From: Coriobacteriia bacterium
GTDB taxonomy: Bacteria; Actinomycetota; Coriobacteriia; WRKU01; WQUG01
Length of the DNA: 53,754 nt
Assembly: GCA_009778715.1 (NCBI GenBank)
Contig: WRFR01000009.1
Coordinates: 1 to 53,754, forward strand
Direction of reading: 5' to 3'
Positions 42,803 to 51,375 of the stretch are shown one piece after another. The position numbers were made by a program, and so were the translations under genes. Positions within the stretch are counted from its first letter, which is position 1. Every line of letters starts with the position of its first letter. The notes under the pieces were generated by a model. That model searched no databases, was not told the origin of the DNA, and was given only the letters and a program-made list of their open reading frames with translations.

Positions 42803-43729
42803 ATGAAAACAGCTATCCTGCTGCCTTGCTATAACGAGGGGACCACGATCGCGAAGGTGGTCGCGGATTACTATAAGCTCCTGCCTGAAGCGACGGTCTA
42901 TGTTTACGACAACAACTCGACGGACGATTCAGCGGAGTCCGCCCGCCAGGCGGGGGCGATCGTCGTCCCTGAGTATCGGCAGGGCAAAGGCTTCGTGGTG
43001 CGTTCGATGTTTCGTGATATCGAGGCTGACGTCTATCTGATGGTCGACGCTGACGACACCTACGAGGCTGCTGATGTAGTCGCGCTTGGCGCTGACGTGG
43101 CGAGCGGGCGCGCGGATATGGTGGTCGGCGACCGCCTCTCCGGCGCCTACTTCACTGAGAACAAGCGCGCGTTTCATAACACAGGTAACCGCGGAGTCCG
43201 GTGGCTGATCAATCGGATATTTAACAGCGACATCGCCGACGTAATGACCGGCGCCCGCGCATTTTCGCGTCCCTTCGTCAAGACTTACCCGTCGTTTTCC
43301 GGGGGCTTCGAGGTTGAGACCGAGATGACGATCCATGCGCTCGATAAAAATTTCCTCGTGACTCAGCACCCAGTTGGGTATCGTGACCGGCCTCAGGGCA
43401 GCGAGAGCAAGCTGGACACGATCCCCGATGGCCTGCGGGTACTCAAAACGATATTCGCGCTCTTCAAGGATTTCCGCCCGCTCATGTTCTTCGGGCTGAC
43501 GTCTTTGATCATCTTCCTGGTGGCTTTCGCGCTTTTCCTGATTCCGCTTGACGAGTTCATCATGACCGGCCAGGTGCTGCGCTTCCCGACTTTGATCGTT
43601 TCGATCGGCTTGTTCGTGATGTCACTTCTTTCAGTGGTCTGCGGGGTGATCATTGACTCGATCCGCAAGCAGACCCGGCTGTTCTTCGAGATCGAGTTGA
43701 CACGCGTCACGCACGAGAACCAGAGCTGA
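42803..43729 (+). CDS. family-2 glycosyltransferase, DPM1-like, with two C-terminal membrane helices
   Basis: A 308-aa GT2 enzyme. A-I-L-L-P-C-Y-N-E-G-T-T-I at the start, the D-N-N-S-T-D-D-S nucleotide-sugar loop, the D-A-D-D metal-binding motif (L-M-V-D-A-D-D-T-Y) and R-Q-G-K-G-F are visible, as is the Y-R-D-R-P-x-G-S-E-S-K motif of polyprenyl-phosphate glycosyltransferases. Two helices near residues 230-250 and 265-290 anchor it. It probably loads a sugar onto undecaprenyl phosphate for envelope glycan modification, with the GtrA gene next to it as flippase. Confidence 0.88.
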   Translation: MKTAILLPCYNEGTTIAKVVADYYKLLPEATVYVYDNNSTDDSAESARQAGAIVVPEYRQGKGFVVRSMFRDIEADVYLMVDADDTYEAADVVALGADVASGRADMVVGDRLSGAYFTENKRAFHNTGNRGVRWLINRIFNSDIADVMTGARAFSRPFVKTYPSFSGGFEVETEMTIHALDKNFLVTQHPVGYRDRPQGSESKLDTIPDGLRVLKTIFALFKDFRPLMFFGLTSLIIFLVAFALFLIPLDEFIMTGQVLRFPTLIVSIGLFVMSLLSVVCGVIIDSIRKQTRLFFEIELTRVTHENQS

Positions 43730-43737
43730 GGCAAAGG

Positions 43738-44217
43738 ATGGGGATTATCAAGAAACTGAAGGCGCTCATCGAAAAGTTGTGGGCGCTTGAGTTCGTACGG
43801 TTTCTGTGCGCCGGCGCTTTCAATACCGCTTTTAACTGGGGCTTGTTCGCGCTGCTCTGGTTGATCCTTAAGCCGGAGGCCTCGCTTCTGATGGCGGCAC
43901 AGGCTTCTACCCTGCGCTTCATTGGCGGCCATTATTACGCCGTTGTTACCTGGATTGCCTGGTTCTTGACGGTGCCAGTCAGCACCTACACGATGCGGCG
44001 TTTCGTGTTCAGGCATGAAGGCGCCTATTTCCGGCAGGTGCTGCGCGCTTATGGCGTCTATCTTCCCGCGCAGCTGGTTTCGATGGGTGTCTTGGTCTTC
44101 TGTGTTCAAGTGCTGAAGTTCCACCCGCTGTTGGGGCAGCTGGTCGCGGTTTGTTTCTCGACCGTCATCTCCTACGTCGGGAACAAGTTCTTCACGTTTC
44201 GCGCGTCTTTCTCATAA
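43738..44217 (+). CDS. GtrA-family membrane protein
   Basis: A 159-aa protein with four membrane helices. V-R-F-L-C-A-G-A-F-N-T-A-F-N-W-G-L-F near residue 20 and the C-terminal Y-V-G-N-K-F-F-T-F-R are typical of the GtrA family, thought to flip undecaprenyl-phosphate-linked sugars. The start is placed at ATG 43738, eight bases after the glycosyltransferase stop; GGCAAAGG provides the ribosome-binding site. Confidence 0.88.
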   Translation: MGIIKKLKALIEKLWALEFVRFLCAGAFNTAFNWGLFALLWLILKPEASLLMAAQASTLRFIGGHYYAVVTWIAWFLTVPVSTYTMRRFVFRHEGAYFRQVLRAYGVYLPAQLVSMGVLVFCVQVLKFHPLLGQLVAVCFSTVISYVGNKFFTFRASFS

Positions 44218-44235
44218 GGGGGCCTGCCCTTTTGC
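44216..44235 (+). terminator. weak terminator after the GtrA gene
   Basis: AAGGG (44216-44220, overlapping the stop codon) with CCCTT (44227-44231), followed by TTGC. The stem is only 5 bp, so its effect is uncertain. Confidence 0.35.
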
Positions 44236-44295
44236 AAAATCTTCTTGCACTGCGGCAACGCAAAAGCTACATGATAGGCCGGGGCGCTTTATGAT

Positions 44296-44304
44296 TGCTA
44301 CAAT
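44296..44304 (+). promoter_or_regulatory. extended -10 promoter immediately before a gene start
   Basis: TGC-TACAAT ends 9 nt before ATG 44314, so transcription would begin about 3 nt before, or at, the start codon. No ribosome-binding site lies in between, which suggests a leaderless or nearly leaderless mRNA. Confidence 0.45.
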
Positions 44305-44313
44305 CAAAATATT

Positions 44314-46944
44314 ATGAGCAAGAATGATGCGCGTTCAGAACAAGGGTCGACTTTGACTACCCGCCAGAAGTGGCTGGCGATCGTTTCATTGTTTGTCATC
44401 GGAGCAACCGTACTCTATGTGAAGAAATGGGCGTTTTTCATCCCACACTTCCCGAAGATGTTCTTCGGGCCGTTTCTTGTGTTGGCGCTCGGCCTGGTCG
44501 TTGCGTGCGGGGTGTTCTTCAGCAGGAGCTGCGAGATCGATCGCAAAGCGCTCCTGCGCGAGGCGCTCCCACTTATTATCTACTATGCGGTGACTTTCGC
44601 GGTATTGATCGCCGGGACGTTGCGGGCCCATGACCCGCTGGTGCGGGTCGCAGGCTCGATCGCTACTAATTACTGGATGCTTTACGCCGCCCTGCCCTTT
44701 GCTTACCTGATCGGTGTGGTCAACCGGCGCACCCCGCGGCGCTGGATCGCCTTTTTCTTCGTCGTCATCATGACGGTCGCCGTTATCAGCGGTCTGGGCG
44801 AATTGCTGAGGGACTTCGGCATCTCAAACCCGGTTGGCAACTTCTTCTACTGGCTTAACCAGGTTGCAAACCGCCCCTTTGCGTCCTGGTCCTGGAATCA
44901 TATCGAGTCGTTGCGCCTGACGGGCTTTACTAACAACCCGAATATCTTCGGATATTTCGCCGTTATTGCGTTCGCGTGGGCCTGCACAGGGAAGGGCGAC
45001 CGGATGGCGCGCATCATCGTTGCGGTCGAAAGCCTGCTGGTGGTGTTCTTCAGTGCGTCACGCACCTCGCTCCTTGCCCTGCTGGCGGTACTGATCTGCG
45101 TAACGGTCATATACCGCAAAGATATCAAGGCTTTCTGTTTTGCGACCCGGCGTCGCAAAGCGCTCTTCTTCACCGTGCTGGCGGTGCTGGGGGTCGCCGT
45201 TGTCGCGGTCGTCGTCATGGCTTTGACGAGGCAACGCCTTGCCGACTTTGGCCTGCTCGGGCGCCTGGTCTCAGCGGATCAACAGGTCAACGCGCAGGGC
45301 TCAGGATCGCTCACCTCACAGCTTCTCAATGCGCTGATGTCCGGACGGGGCGACCTCTGGACGGCCGCATGGCGGGTCATCAGCGCGCATCCCTGGGGGG
45401 CGTGGCTGACCGTCATGCAGATGTTCAGCATGAACGTCCATAACGACTTCCTGGCTTCCTGGTTGCAGGGCGGCCCGCTCATGTTTGCCGCGTTTGTCGC
45501 GTTGATGGCCTGGATGGCGACGCGAAAGACCGAGCCCGCATCACGGGCGCTTCCCTTGTGCCTGTGCTTGATCTCGGTGATCACCAGCCTGTTCGACAAT
45601 ACCTTCACCGTTGCCTATTCGCCCCACCTCGTGTTCTTCTTATTGGGCGTTTATAGCATAAGCACGACAGAATACGCGGCGCTGCGCGCGGGCGGTGACG
45701 CAGGCGGTGGCACGCAAGAAGCATCCGGGAGCAGCAGCAGCCGCGGGCTTGCCTTTTTGCTGCGCCTGGGCCGTCCGTTTGCCAACCTTTACTATGCGGG
45801 CATCAAGCGGCGTCATCCGGTCCGTCGCAAGGTGACCCTGCTCTCACGTCAGTCAAGTGAGGCCACGGCTGATTTCACCCTGCTGATCGAGGCACTACGG
45901 GCGGCCGACCCGGAGCTGGAGATCGCGGTGCACTGCCTGTATGATGAGGGCGATACACGCGCGCTGAAAACGATAGCTGGCCACCTGAGCGAGGAGTTGC
46001 GCGATGTGGCGTCTTCCCGTGCCGTGGTGCTTGACGGTTACAGCCCGGCGATCAGCTACTTCAATCAGCGTCCCGGGCTCTACGTCCTGCAGATGTGGCA
46101 CGCGCTTGGCGCGATAAAGAAGTTCTCGCTCCAAACGCTTGATACGAGCGGCGGGCGGTCTTCGACGCTGGCGAAGGCGGCGCGCATGCACCGGGGCTAC
46201 AGCCAGGTGCTGTGCGGGGGTGAGGGGAGCGTGCCGTTTTTCGCAGAAGCGTTTAACGTGGAACCCGAACGTATCGCCACGATGCTCCTGCCTCGTGCCG
46301 ATACGTTGCGCGCGCTTCGCTCATTTGCGGGCGCCTCGGGGCGCCTGCTCTATGCTCCGACCTTTCGTGATAGCCCCCGTCAGCGCGCCCGGTGGTGCCA
46401 GGCTGCTCTTGAGCTTGCTCACGCAGCTGAGGGCGCTGGCCTGCAGCTGACGATCAGCCTGCATCCGCTCGCAGCGGCTCAGCTGCAACGTGATGGCTTA
46501 TCTGATGAGCTGGCGGCCCTGGCGCCCTACCTGGAGACGGAGCGTTCTACTCAGGATCTGATGGCTGGCTGCGCCGACGTCATTACCGATTATTCTGCTG
46601 TAGTTTTTGAGGCGGCTCTTGCCGGGCGTAATGTCTGGTTCTATGATTATGACTTAGACGAGTATCGTAACGATAGGGGATTAAACATCGATACTTCCCT
46701 TGAACTTCCTGAGGCGACTTTTTTCTCCGCGGCAACGCTTATCGATGCGCTCCGTGGTGTTGCGTCACGTTCCGAGGCGCGCGCGGCCAGTCAGGCCTTT
46801 TTCGCGCGTTACCTTGTTCGTGAACCTGGTTCAGCGGCAGCGCAGGTGGCAGGGTTTCTGAAAGCACACGTGCTGTCAGATTCGGACGCCTCAACTCCGC
46901 TCATGGCTCAGGGTAGCCAGGCGCCGGTGGCGGGGGAGCGCTGA
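44314..46944 (+). CDS. fusion of O-antigen ligase/polymerase-like domain and CDP-glycerol glycerophosphotransferase domain
   Basis: An 876-aa protein with two parts. Residues 1-455 are a membrane domain with about ten to twelve helices and Wzy/WaaL-type features: R-L-T-G-F-T-N-N-P-N-I-F-G (about 201-213), S-A-S-R-T-S-L-L-A-L and S-M-N-V-H-N-D-F-L-A-S-W-L-Q-G-G near 382. A Gly/Ser linker (469-486) leads to a cytoplasmic domain (about 500-870) with the TagB/TagF pattern: L-Q-M-W-H-A-L-G-A-I-K-K-F-S, Y-A-P-T-F-R-D, I-T-D-Y-S-A-V-V-F-E-A-A-L and W-F-Y-D-Y-D-L-D-E-Y. It may polymerise or ligate a glycan and add polyol-phosphate units. Its stop overlaps the next ATG by one base. Confidence 0.85.
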   Translation: MSKNDARSEQGSTLTTRQKWLAIVSLFVIGATVLYVKKWAFFIPHFPKMFFGPFLVLALGLVVACGVFFSRSCEIDRKALLREALPLIIYYAVTFAVLIAGTLRAHDPLVRVAGSIATNYWMLYAALPFAYLIGVVNRRTPRRWIAFFFVVIMTVAVISGLGELLRDFGISNPVGNFFYWLNQVANRPFASWSWNHIESLRLTGFTNNPNIFGYFAVIAFAWACTGKGDRMARIIVAVESLLVVFFSASRTSLLALLAVLICVTVIYRKDIKAFCFATRRRKALFFTVLAVLGVAVVAVVVMALTRQRLADFGLLGRLVSADQQVNAQGSGSLTSQLLNALMSGRGDLWTAAWRVISAHPWGAWLTVMQMFSMNVHNDFLASWLQGGPLMFAAFVALMAWMATRKTEPASRALPLCLCLISVITSLFDNTFTVAYSPHLVFFLLGVYSISTTEYAALRAGGDAGGGTQEASGSSSSRGLAFLLRLGRPFANLYYAGIKRRHPVRRKVTLLSRQSSEATADFTLLIEALRAADPELEIAVHCLYDEGDTRALKTIAGHLSEELRDVASSRAVVLDGYSPAISYFNQRPGLYVLQMWHALGAIKKFSLQTLDTSGGRSSTLAKAARMHRGYSQVLCGGEGSVPFFAEAFNVEPERIATMLLPRADTLRALRSFAGASGRLLYAPTFRDSPRQRARWCQAALELAHAAEGAGLQLTISLHPLAAAQLQRDGLSDELAALAPYLETERSTQDLMAGCADVITDYSAVVFEAALAGRNVWFYDYDLDEYRNDRGLNIDTSLELPEATFFSAATLIDALRGVASRSEARAASQAFFARYLVREPGSAAAQVAGFLKAHVLSDSDASTPLMAQGSQAPVAGER

Positions 46945-48578
46945 TGGATCTTACTGAAGAGCTGCTCAGCCTTGCCTGGATGCAGGTACTGATCTTTGCC
47001 AACATAGCGCCGGTCTTCTGGAAGACGAAGCGCCGGTTGGGGTATTTTGCCCTGTGCGCCTATCTGGATAAGACTTCTGAGGGGATAAACTTCAAGCAGA
47101 CGCGCTTGTTTGCCGGTACGGTCCCGGTGCGCATGCGTATGCTGATGCGCCACGGCCTGCGCGTGCCCTTCACCAAGTTGCACTTCAACTTCATGCGGGT
47201 CAGCATTGATCTCGACGGGCCGCAGCGCGTCGACCTGATCATCAACAACATGTTGAACTTTGAGATCATCACTGACGAGCGCACCTGGCGCGTGCCCTTC
47301 GTCTACGACCTGCTCAACGCCCGCCACGGACGCTACCGCCATGGACGGATCGCAGTCGATCACAGCCGGGGCCTGAGCCTGTATTTCCGGCAGACCAGGC
47401 AAAACGCGCTCGTACTGGCCCAGCGCAAGATCAATCGCACCGATACGGCGCGTGAGCGCCTCAAACTGCGCCTGGCCCATCTGATGGCTCTCGTGGCGCC
47501 CCGCTCGCATGAGGTGCTTCTCTATGAGAAAGAGCTCCAGGGCTATGGGGAGTCAGCTTCGGTGCTCTTCGAGCGCCTCTGCGAGGGGGGCTACTCGCGT
47601 GCCTACTATCTGCTTGATCCGGCCAGTCCCCAGGCGGGCTTCGTCCCCTCCTCGTGTCGCCAGCACGTCATCGACGCTTTTACCGTGCGTCACTACTATC
47701 ATTTCTTCGCTTGCCGCACGTTCATGGGGACCGAGGGATTGCAGCACGCGCTGGAGTCCCGCGTGGCAAGTCCGATCGCGCAGCGAAAAGCTAACAGCCA
47801 GCACAACCGCTTCGTCTTCCTGCAGCATGGCGTCATGTATATGGTGTCGCTGGCCTCGCCGTTGCGGCAGGTGTTTCGCGAAGGCATCCGCTCGTATCGC
47901 TTCCATCGCGTTGTCGTTTCCTCTCAGACAGAAGCACAACACTTCATCGACGCGGCAGGCTATACGCCCGAGTCGCTCTACATCACCGGCCTGCCGGATT
48001 ACGATCACTACCAGATAGCGCCGGACGCCGATCGCATCATCCTGATGCCGACCTGGCGCGAGTGGGAATTTAACCAGGCGCGGGTCGCCCCTGAGCAGAC
48101 GGGCTACTACCGGCTGCTGTGCGCGATGTATGAGAGTGTTCCGCTTGAGCTGCGCGAGCGGGTCTGGGTTCTGCCACATCCCTTGATGCTGGAGGCGTTT
48201 CGCGCAAGCGACCTGGCCGATCATATCCCCTCCTTCGAGCGCTACAGCGACTTGCTCCGTGTGTGCAAGTTGTTCATCACGGACTACTCCTCGGCATCGT
48301 TTGCGGCATTCTATGGGGGCAGTAACGTGTTGTTCTTCTGGCGCGACCTCGAGGAGTGCATCCAGCAGTACGGTGCTCCGCTCATGCTTGATGAACGTAC
48401 CGCGTTCGGGGAAGTCTGCTGGAATCCCGCAGCGCTTGCCACCGCGGTCGATCGTTGGTATGGCGCGCCGCAGGATCCCACGTTTGAATCTCACTACCGC
48501 CGGTTGGTCACCTATCATGACGGGTGCAATACAGAGCGGCTAATTGCCGCCCTGGCTGCCGACCACCTGCTATACTAG
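46944..48578 (+). CDS. CDP-glycerol glycerophosphotransferase (TagB/TagF family)
   Basis: A 544-aa protein. The N-terminal 220 residues hold no family domain I can name, though the start looks membrane-associated. The C-terminal 300 residues match the TagB/TagF family: F-L-Q-H-G-V-M-Y-M-V-S (catalytic His region), S-S-Q-T-E, I-T-G-L-P-D-Y-D-H-Y, M-P-T-W-R-E-W, P-H-P-L, and I-T-D-Y-S-S-A-S-F-A-A-F-Y. It would transfer glycerol-phosphate or a similar polyol unit from a CDP-activated donor, building teichoic-acid-like polymer. It is coupled to the preceding fusion gene by a TGATG overlap. Confidence 0.88.
   Translation: MDLTEELLSLAWMQVLIFANIAPVFWKTKRRLGYFALCAYLDKTSEGINFKQTRLFAGTVPVRMRMLMRHGLRVPFTKLHFNFMRVSIDLDGPQRVDLIINNMLNFEIITDERTWRVPFVYDLLNARHGRYRHGRIAVDHSRGLSLYFRQTRQNALVLAQRKINRTDTARERLKLRLAHLMALVAPRSHEVLLYEKELQGYGESASVLFERLCEGGYSRAYYLLDPASPQAGFVPSSCRQHVIDAFTVRHYYHFFACRTFMGTEGLQHALESRVASPIAQRKANSQHNRFVFLQHGVMYMVSLASPLRQVFREGIRSYRFHRVVVSSQTEAQHFIDAAGYTPESLYITGLPDYDHYQIAPDADRIILMPTWREWEFNQARVAPEQTGYYRLLCAMYESVPLELRERVWVLPHPLMLEAFRASDLADHIPSFERYSDLLRVCKLFITDYSSASFAAFYGGSNVLFFWRDLEECIQQYGAPLMLDERTAFGEVCWNPAALATAVDRWYGAPQDPTFESHYRRLVTYHDGCNTERLIAALAADHLLY
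48568..48576 (+). promoter_or_regulatory. extended -10 promoter before the NlpC/P60 gene
   Basis: TGC-TATACT overlaps the end of the preceding coding region, 57 nt before the NlpC/P60 ATG. Confidence 0.4.
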
Positions 48579-48632
48579 TTAATTCCTGTATCCTGCTGTT
48601 TTGCAGGCAGAGAAAGGAACACTCGACCACTC

Positions 48633-49799
48633 ATGCAGCGCCGTCTGCCGACCATAGCATTCGTCAATGCCGCCATGCTCCTGCTTTCGTTGGTGCTGGC
48701 GACGATCCCTGCCCTTGTGGCGCCCGCAGGTGCGGCGCCAGCCCCGGCGCCGAGCGCGCCAGCTATTGGGACCGAGGTCATCGGGCAGAGTGATTCGGGC
48801 ACTACCGCCCAGGCCCGGGCGCAGGCGGCAATCGATACGGTGCAGGGCATCACGGCTGCGCAGCGCTCGGCCTTGCTGAAGCTCTACCAGAAGCTTGACT
48901 CTATCAACCAGGAAACCGAGATCGCTACCGAGCAGTACAATGCTGCCTCAAGCGAGCTTGATACCCTGAACACAGACATCGAGACCCAGCAGAACAACTA
49001 CGACCTGCTTGCCAAGGCTTACGACATTGCGGCGCATGACTTCGGGCAGAGGGCAGCGTCAACATATCGCGACGGGGGCTACAGCACCTTTCAGCTGCTG
49101 TTCGATTCATCTTCATTCAGTGATTTCTACTCACGGCTGGAGTACCTGAAGTCCGTTAATGACATGGATACCCGTCTTATCTCAACGTTGCATGACAAGA
49201 AGACCGCCATCGCAGGCACACTGACCAAGCTTAAGAGTGACCGGGCTGCGGCACGTAGCCTTGAATTCGAACTGAAGGCACGCAAGATCGAGATCGAAGC
49301 ACGCAACTCTCAGCTTCAGGAGAACCTGAAAAGCCAGGACCCCACGTTACGCGCGCTCTATGAGCGGACGACCCAGGTCAGCAATGAGCAGGATCGCCAG
49401 TTAGCCCTCGCGATCACGCTGGGTAAGCTTGCCGACGTTAAGATCGAACCAAACAGTCCCGCGTCGATGGCGCTCAGTTTCGTCGGCACACCTTATGTGT
49501 GGGGCGGGGCAAGCCCGGCGGGCTTCGATTGTTCCGGGCTGATGATGTACGTCTTCGCACACTACGGGGTAGCGCTGCCCCATAGCAGCGCGGCGCAGGC
49601 GCTCATGGGTTCGCCGGTCACAGGACCCTTGCAGCAAAACGACGTCATTTTCTTCGGGTCACCTATCCATCATGTCGCTCTCTATTTGGGCGCCGGCTAT
49701 TATGTCGAGGCACCCTATACCGGCGCGAATGTTCGCGTCAGCAAGATCACTGATCCTTCCGAGATAGTCGCAGCACGGCGCTATGACTGGAAACAGTAG
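48633..49799 (+). CDS. secreted coiled-coil NlpC/P60 peptidoglycan endopeptidase (CwlO/RipA-like)
   Basis: A 388-aa protein: a signal peptide (residues 1 to about 35), a Pro/Ala linker, a long coiled-coil region (about 85-250, heptads such as L-D-T-L-N-T-D-I-E-T-Q-Q-N-N-Y-D-L-L), and a C-terminal NlpC/P60 domain with the catalytic C300 (F-D-C-S-G-L) and H347 (P-I-H-H-V-A-L-Y-L-G). Family members cut stem peptides in peptidoglycan, needed for wall growth or cell separation, and are often regulated through the coiled coil. GAAAGGAA lies upstream. Confidence 0.92.
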   Translation: MQRRLPTIAFVNAAMLLLSLVLATIPALVAPAGAAPAPAPSAPAIGTEVIGQSDSGTTAQARAQAAIDTVQGITAAQRSALLKLYQKLDSINQETEIATEQYNAASSELDTLNTDIETQQNNYDLLAKAYDIAAHDFGQRAASTYRDGGYSTFQLLFDSSSFSDFYSRLEYLKSVNDMDTRLISTLHDKKTAIAGTLTKLKSDRAAARSLEFELKARKIEIEARNSQLQENLKSQDPTLRALYERTTQVSNEQDRQLALAITLGKLADVKIEPNSPASMALSFVGTPYVWGGASPAGFDCSGLMMYVFAHYGVALPHSSAAQALMGSPVTGPLQQNDVIFFGSPIHHVALYLGAGYYVEAPYTGANVRVSKITDPSEIVAARRYDWKQ

Positions 49800-49942
49800 A
49801 ACACACCCTGGCTGCTCGCTGCGTCATTGCACGCGAAGGCGCGTAAATCCAGGCAAGAATCAGAAAGCTGGATCCTGCAAATGACGCGCGCGACGATAAC
49901 GCGCGCCTCCTGCCGCTCAGGGCATCGTTAAGTTTTTCTTCA
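49800..49942 (+). other. intergenic stretch after the NlpC/P60 gene
   Basis: No gene is seen. A GC-rich inverted repeat, GCGCG ... CGCGC near 49887-49909, may form a hairpin but has no U-tract. Confidence 0.3.
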
Positions 49943-49971
49943 TTGTTCGTTTAGCAATACTGTGGTATTGT
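49943..49971 (+). promoter_or_regulatory. promoter of the livJ operon
   Basis: TTGTTC (49943-49948), exactly 17 nt, TATTGT (49966-49971) with TGG before the -10. It leaves an 83-nt leader to the livJ ATG. Confidence 0.6.
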
Positions 49972-50060
49972 CATTACAGGCCATTGGATGCGCTTGTATC
50001 TCAATGGTTTGTTTTGTCCGCAGGGCAAAAAGCGAGTAATCATAGTAGAGGAGGACGTAC

Positions 50061-51266
50061 ATGAAGAAGAACCACAGGATAGTCTTCGGTGTGATGGCGG
50101 CATTGCTGACTCTTGCACTGATACTGACTGGCTGCGGCAGCGGAGGCGGCAGTGGCAGCACCACAAAGACGTTTAACGTTGGTTTTGGTGGCCCGATTAC
50201 CCAAGGTGACGTAGCCTTTGGTCAGGGTGGCCTACGTGCTGTTCAGTTGGCGATCGCCAATGCCAACAAGAGCCAGGAAGCCAAGGATCTTAAGATCCAG
50301 TTCAAGGTAATACAAGGCGACGATCAGAGCCTCGCTGATGTTGGCACAACAGTAGCCAACCAGTTTGTCTCTGACAAGAGTATGGTCGGCGCGGTCGCGC
50401 ACTTTAATTCGACCGTTTCGATTGCAGCTTCGAAAGTTTATCATGAGAACAACTTTGTTCAGATCAGCTATGGTTCTACGAACCCGGCGCTGACGCAGCA
50501 GGGCTTCAAAAATGTATTCCGTACCTGCGCAACCGACGATTTGCAGGGCCCCACGGGCGCCAATCGCGCGACTGCGCTCGGATTCAAATCAGTCGCCCTT
50601 ATCGATGACTCCAGCCCGTACGGCCAGGGTCTTGTTGCGGCTTTCAAGGATCAGTTCGTCAAGAATGGCGGCACGGTTGTTTATCAGGCTTCGACTCAGC
50701 AGAAGCAGAACGACTTCACGGCGGTTGTGACCAAGATCGCTTCCGTCAAGCCTGATCTCGTTTACTTCGGCGGCACCTATGCTCCTGATACGGGCGCGGG
50801 CGCGCTGCTGTGCAAGCAGCTTAAGAGCGGCGGCGTTACCGTTCCGATGATGGGCGGCGACGGTCTGTATGCACCTGAGTTCATCTCTGGCGCGGGCGCA
50901 ACAGCAGCTGAGGGCAGCTACGCAACGTGCCCAGGCATGCCCGTTGAGCTGCTCCCGAACGGCAAGCAGTTTGCAGCGGACTATACGGCGATGTTCCCTG
51001 GCCAGCAGCCAGCTCCGTTTGACGCCTATGCTTATGACGCGGCGAACGCGATCATCAACGCCACCTATTCGGTCGCTAAGGACCTCGGCGTAAACAAAGT
51101 TACTTCACCTGCAGGTAAAGACGCTTTGATCAAAGCGGTTGCTGCTTCTAACTTTGACGGTGTGACTGGTAAGGTTTCCTTCGACTCAAAGGGCGACCCG
51201 AACAACAAGGTCATCACCCTGTACAAGGTCGTTAATGGCAAGTGGGAAGCTCAGGCAGATAAGTAA
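50061..51266 (+). CDS. livJ: branched-chain amino acid ABC transporter, substrate-binding lipoprotein
   Basis: A 401-aa periplasmic-binding-protein-fold lipoprotein: signal with lipobox L-T-G-C (C25), then a Gly/Ser linker. The mature domain (F-N-V-G-F-G-G-P-I-T-Q-G-D, A-V-Q-L-A-I, and D-D-S-S-P-Y-G-Q-G-L) is of the LivJ/Leu-Ile-Val family type. The ligand is usually a branched-chain amino acid, but urea, amides or other solutes are also bound by this family. GAGGAGGA lies upstream. Followed by a hairpin, livH and livM. Confidence 0.9.
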   Translation: MKKNHRIVFGVMAALLTLALILTGCGSGGGSGSTTKTFNVGFGGPITQGDVAFGQGGLRAVQLAIANANKSQEAKDLKIQFKVIQGDDQSLADVGTTVANQFVSDKSMVGAVAHFNSTVSIAASKVYHENNFVQISYGSTNPALTQQGFKNVFRTCATDDLQGPTGANRATALGFKSVALIDDSSPYGQGLVAAFKDQFVKNGGTVVYQASTQQKQNDFTAVVTKIASVKPDLVYFGGTYAPDTGAGALLCKQLKSGGVTVPMMGGDGLYAPEFISGAGATAAEGSYATCPGMPVELLPNGKQFAADYTAMFPGQQPAPFDAYAYDAANAIINATYSVAKDLGVNKVTSPAGKDALIKAVAASNFDGVTGKVSFDSKGDPNNKVITLYKVVNGKWEAQADK

Positions 51267-51305
51267 TCGTCGTCAATTCGTAGTAGAATCATTTCTAGTG
51301 TGCGT

Positions 51306-51334
51306 GAGGGGGCGCCGGGTCCCGGTGCCCCCTC
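51306..51334 (+). terminator. hairpin (partial terminator/attenuator) between livJ and livH
   Basis: GAGGGGGC pairs with GCCCCCTC, with an inner CCGG/CCGG pair across a mismatch; two bases close the loop. No U-tract follows. Such a hairpin after a binding-protein gene commonly lets it be expressed above the permease genes. Confidence 0.55.
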
Positions 51335-51375
51335 CGTGTTCTGTCAGGTAGACGCGGGCAAAGGAACCAGTTTTT

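Noticed and set aside
49887-49909. GC-rich inverted repeat downstream of the NlpC/P60 gene as a terminator
   Set aside because: No U-tract and the pairing can be made in several registers because of the GCGC run.
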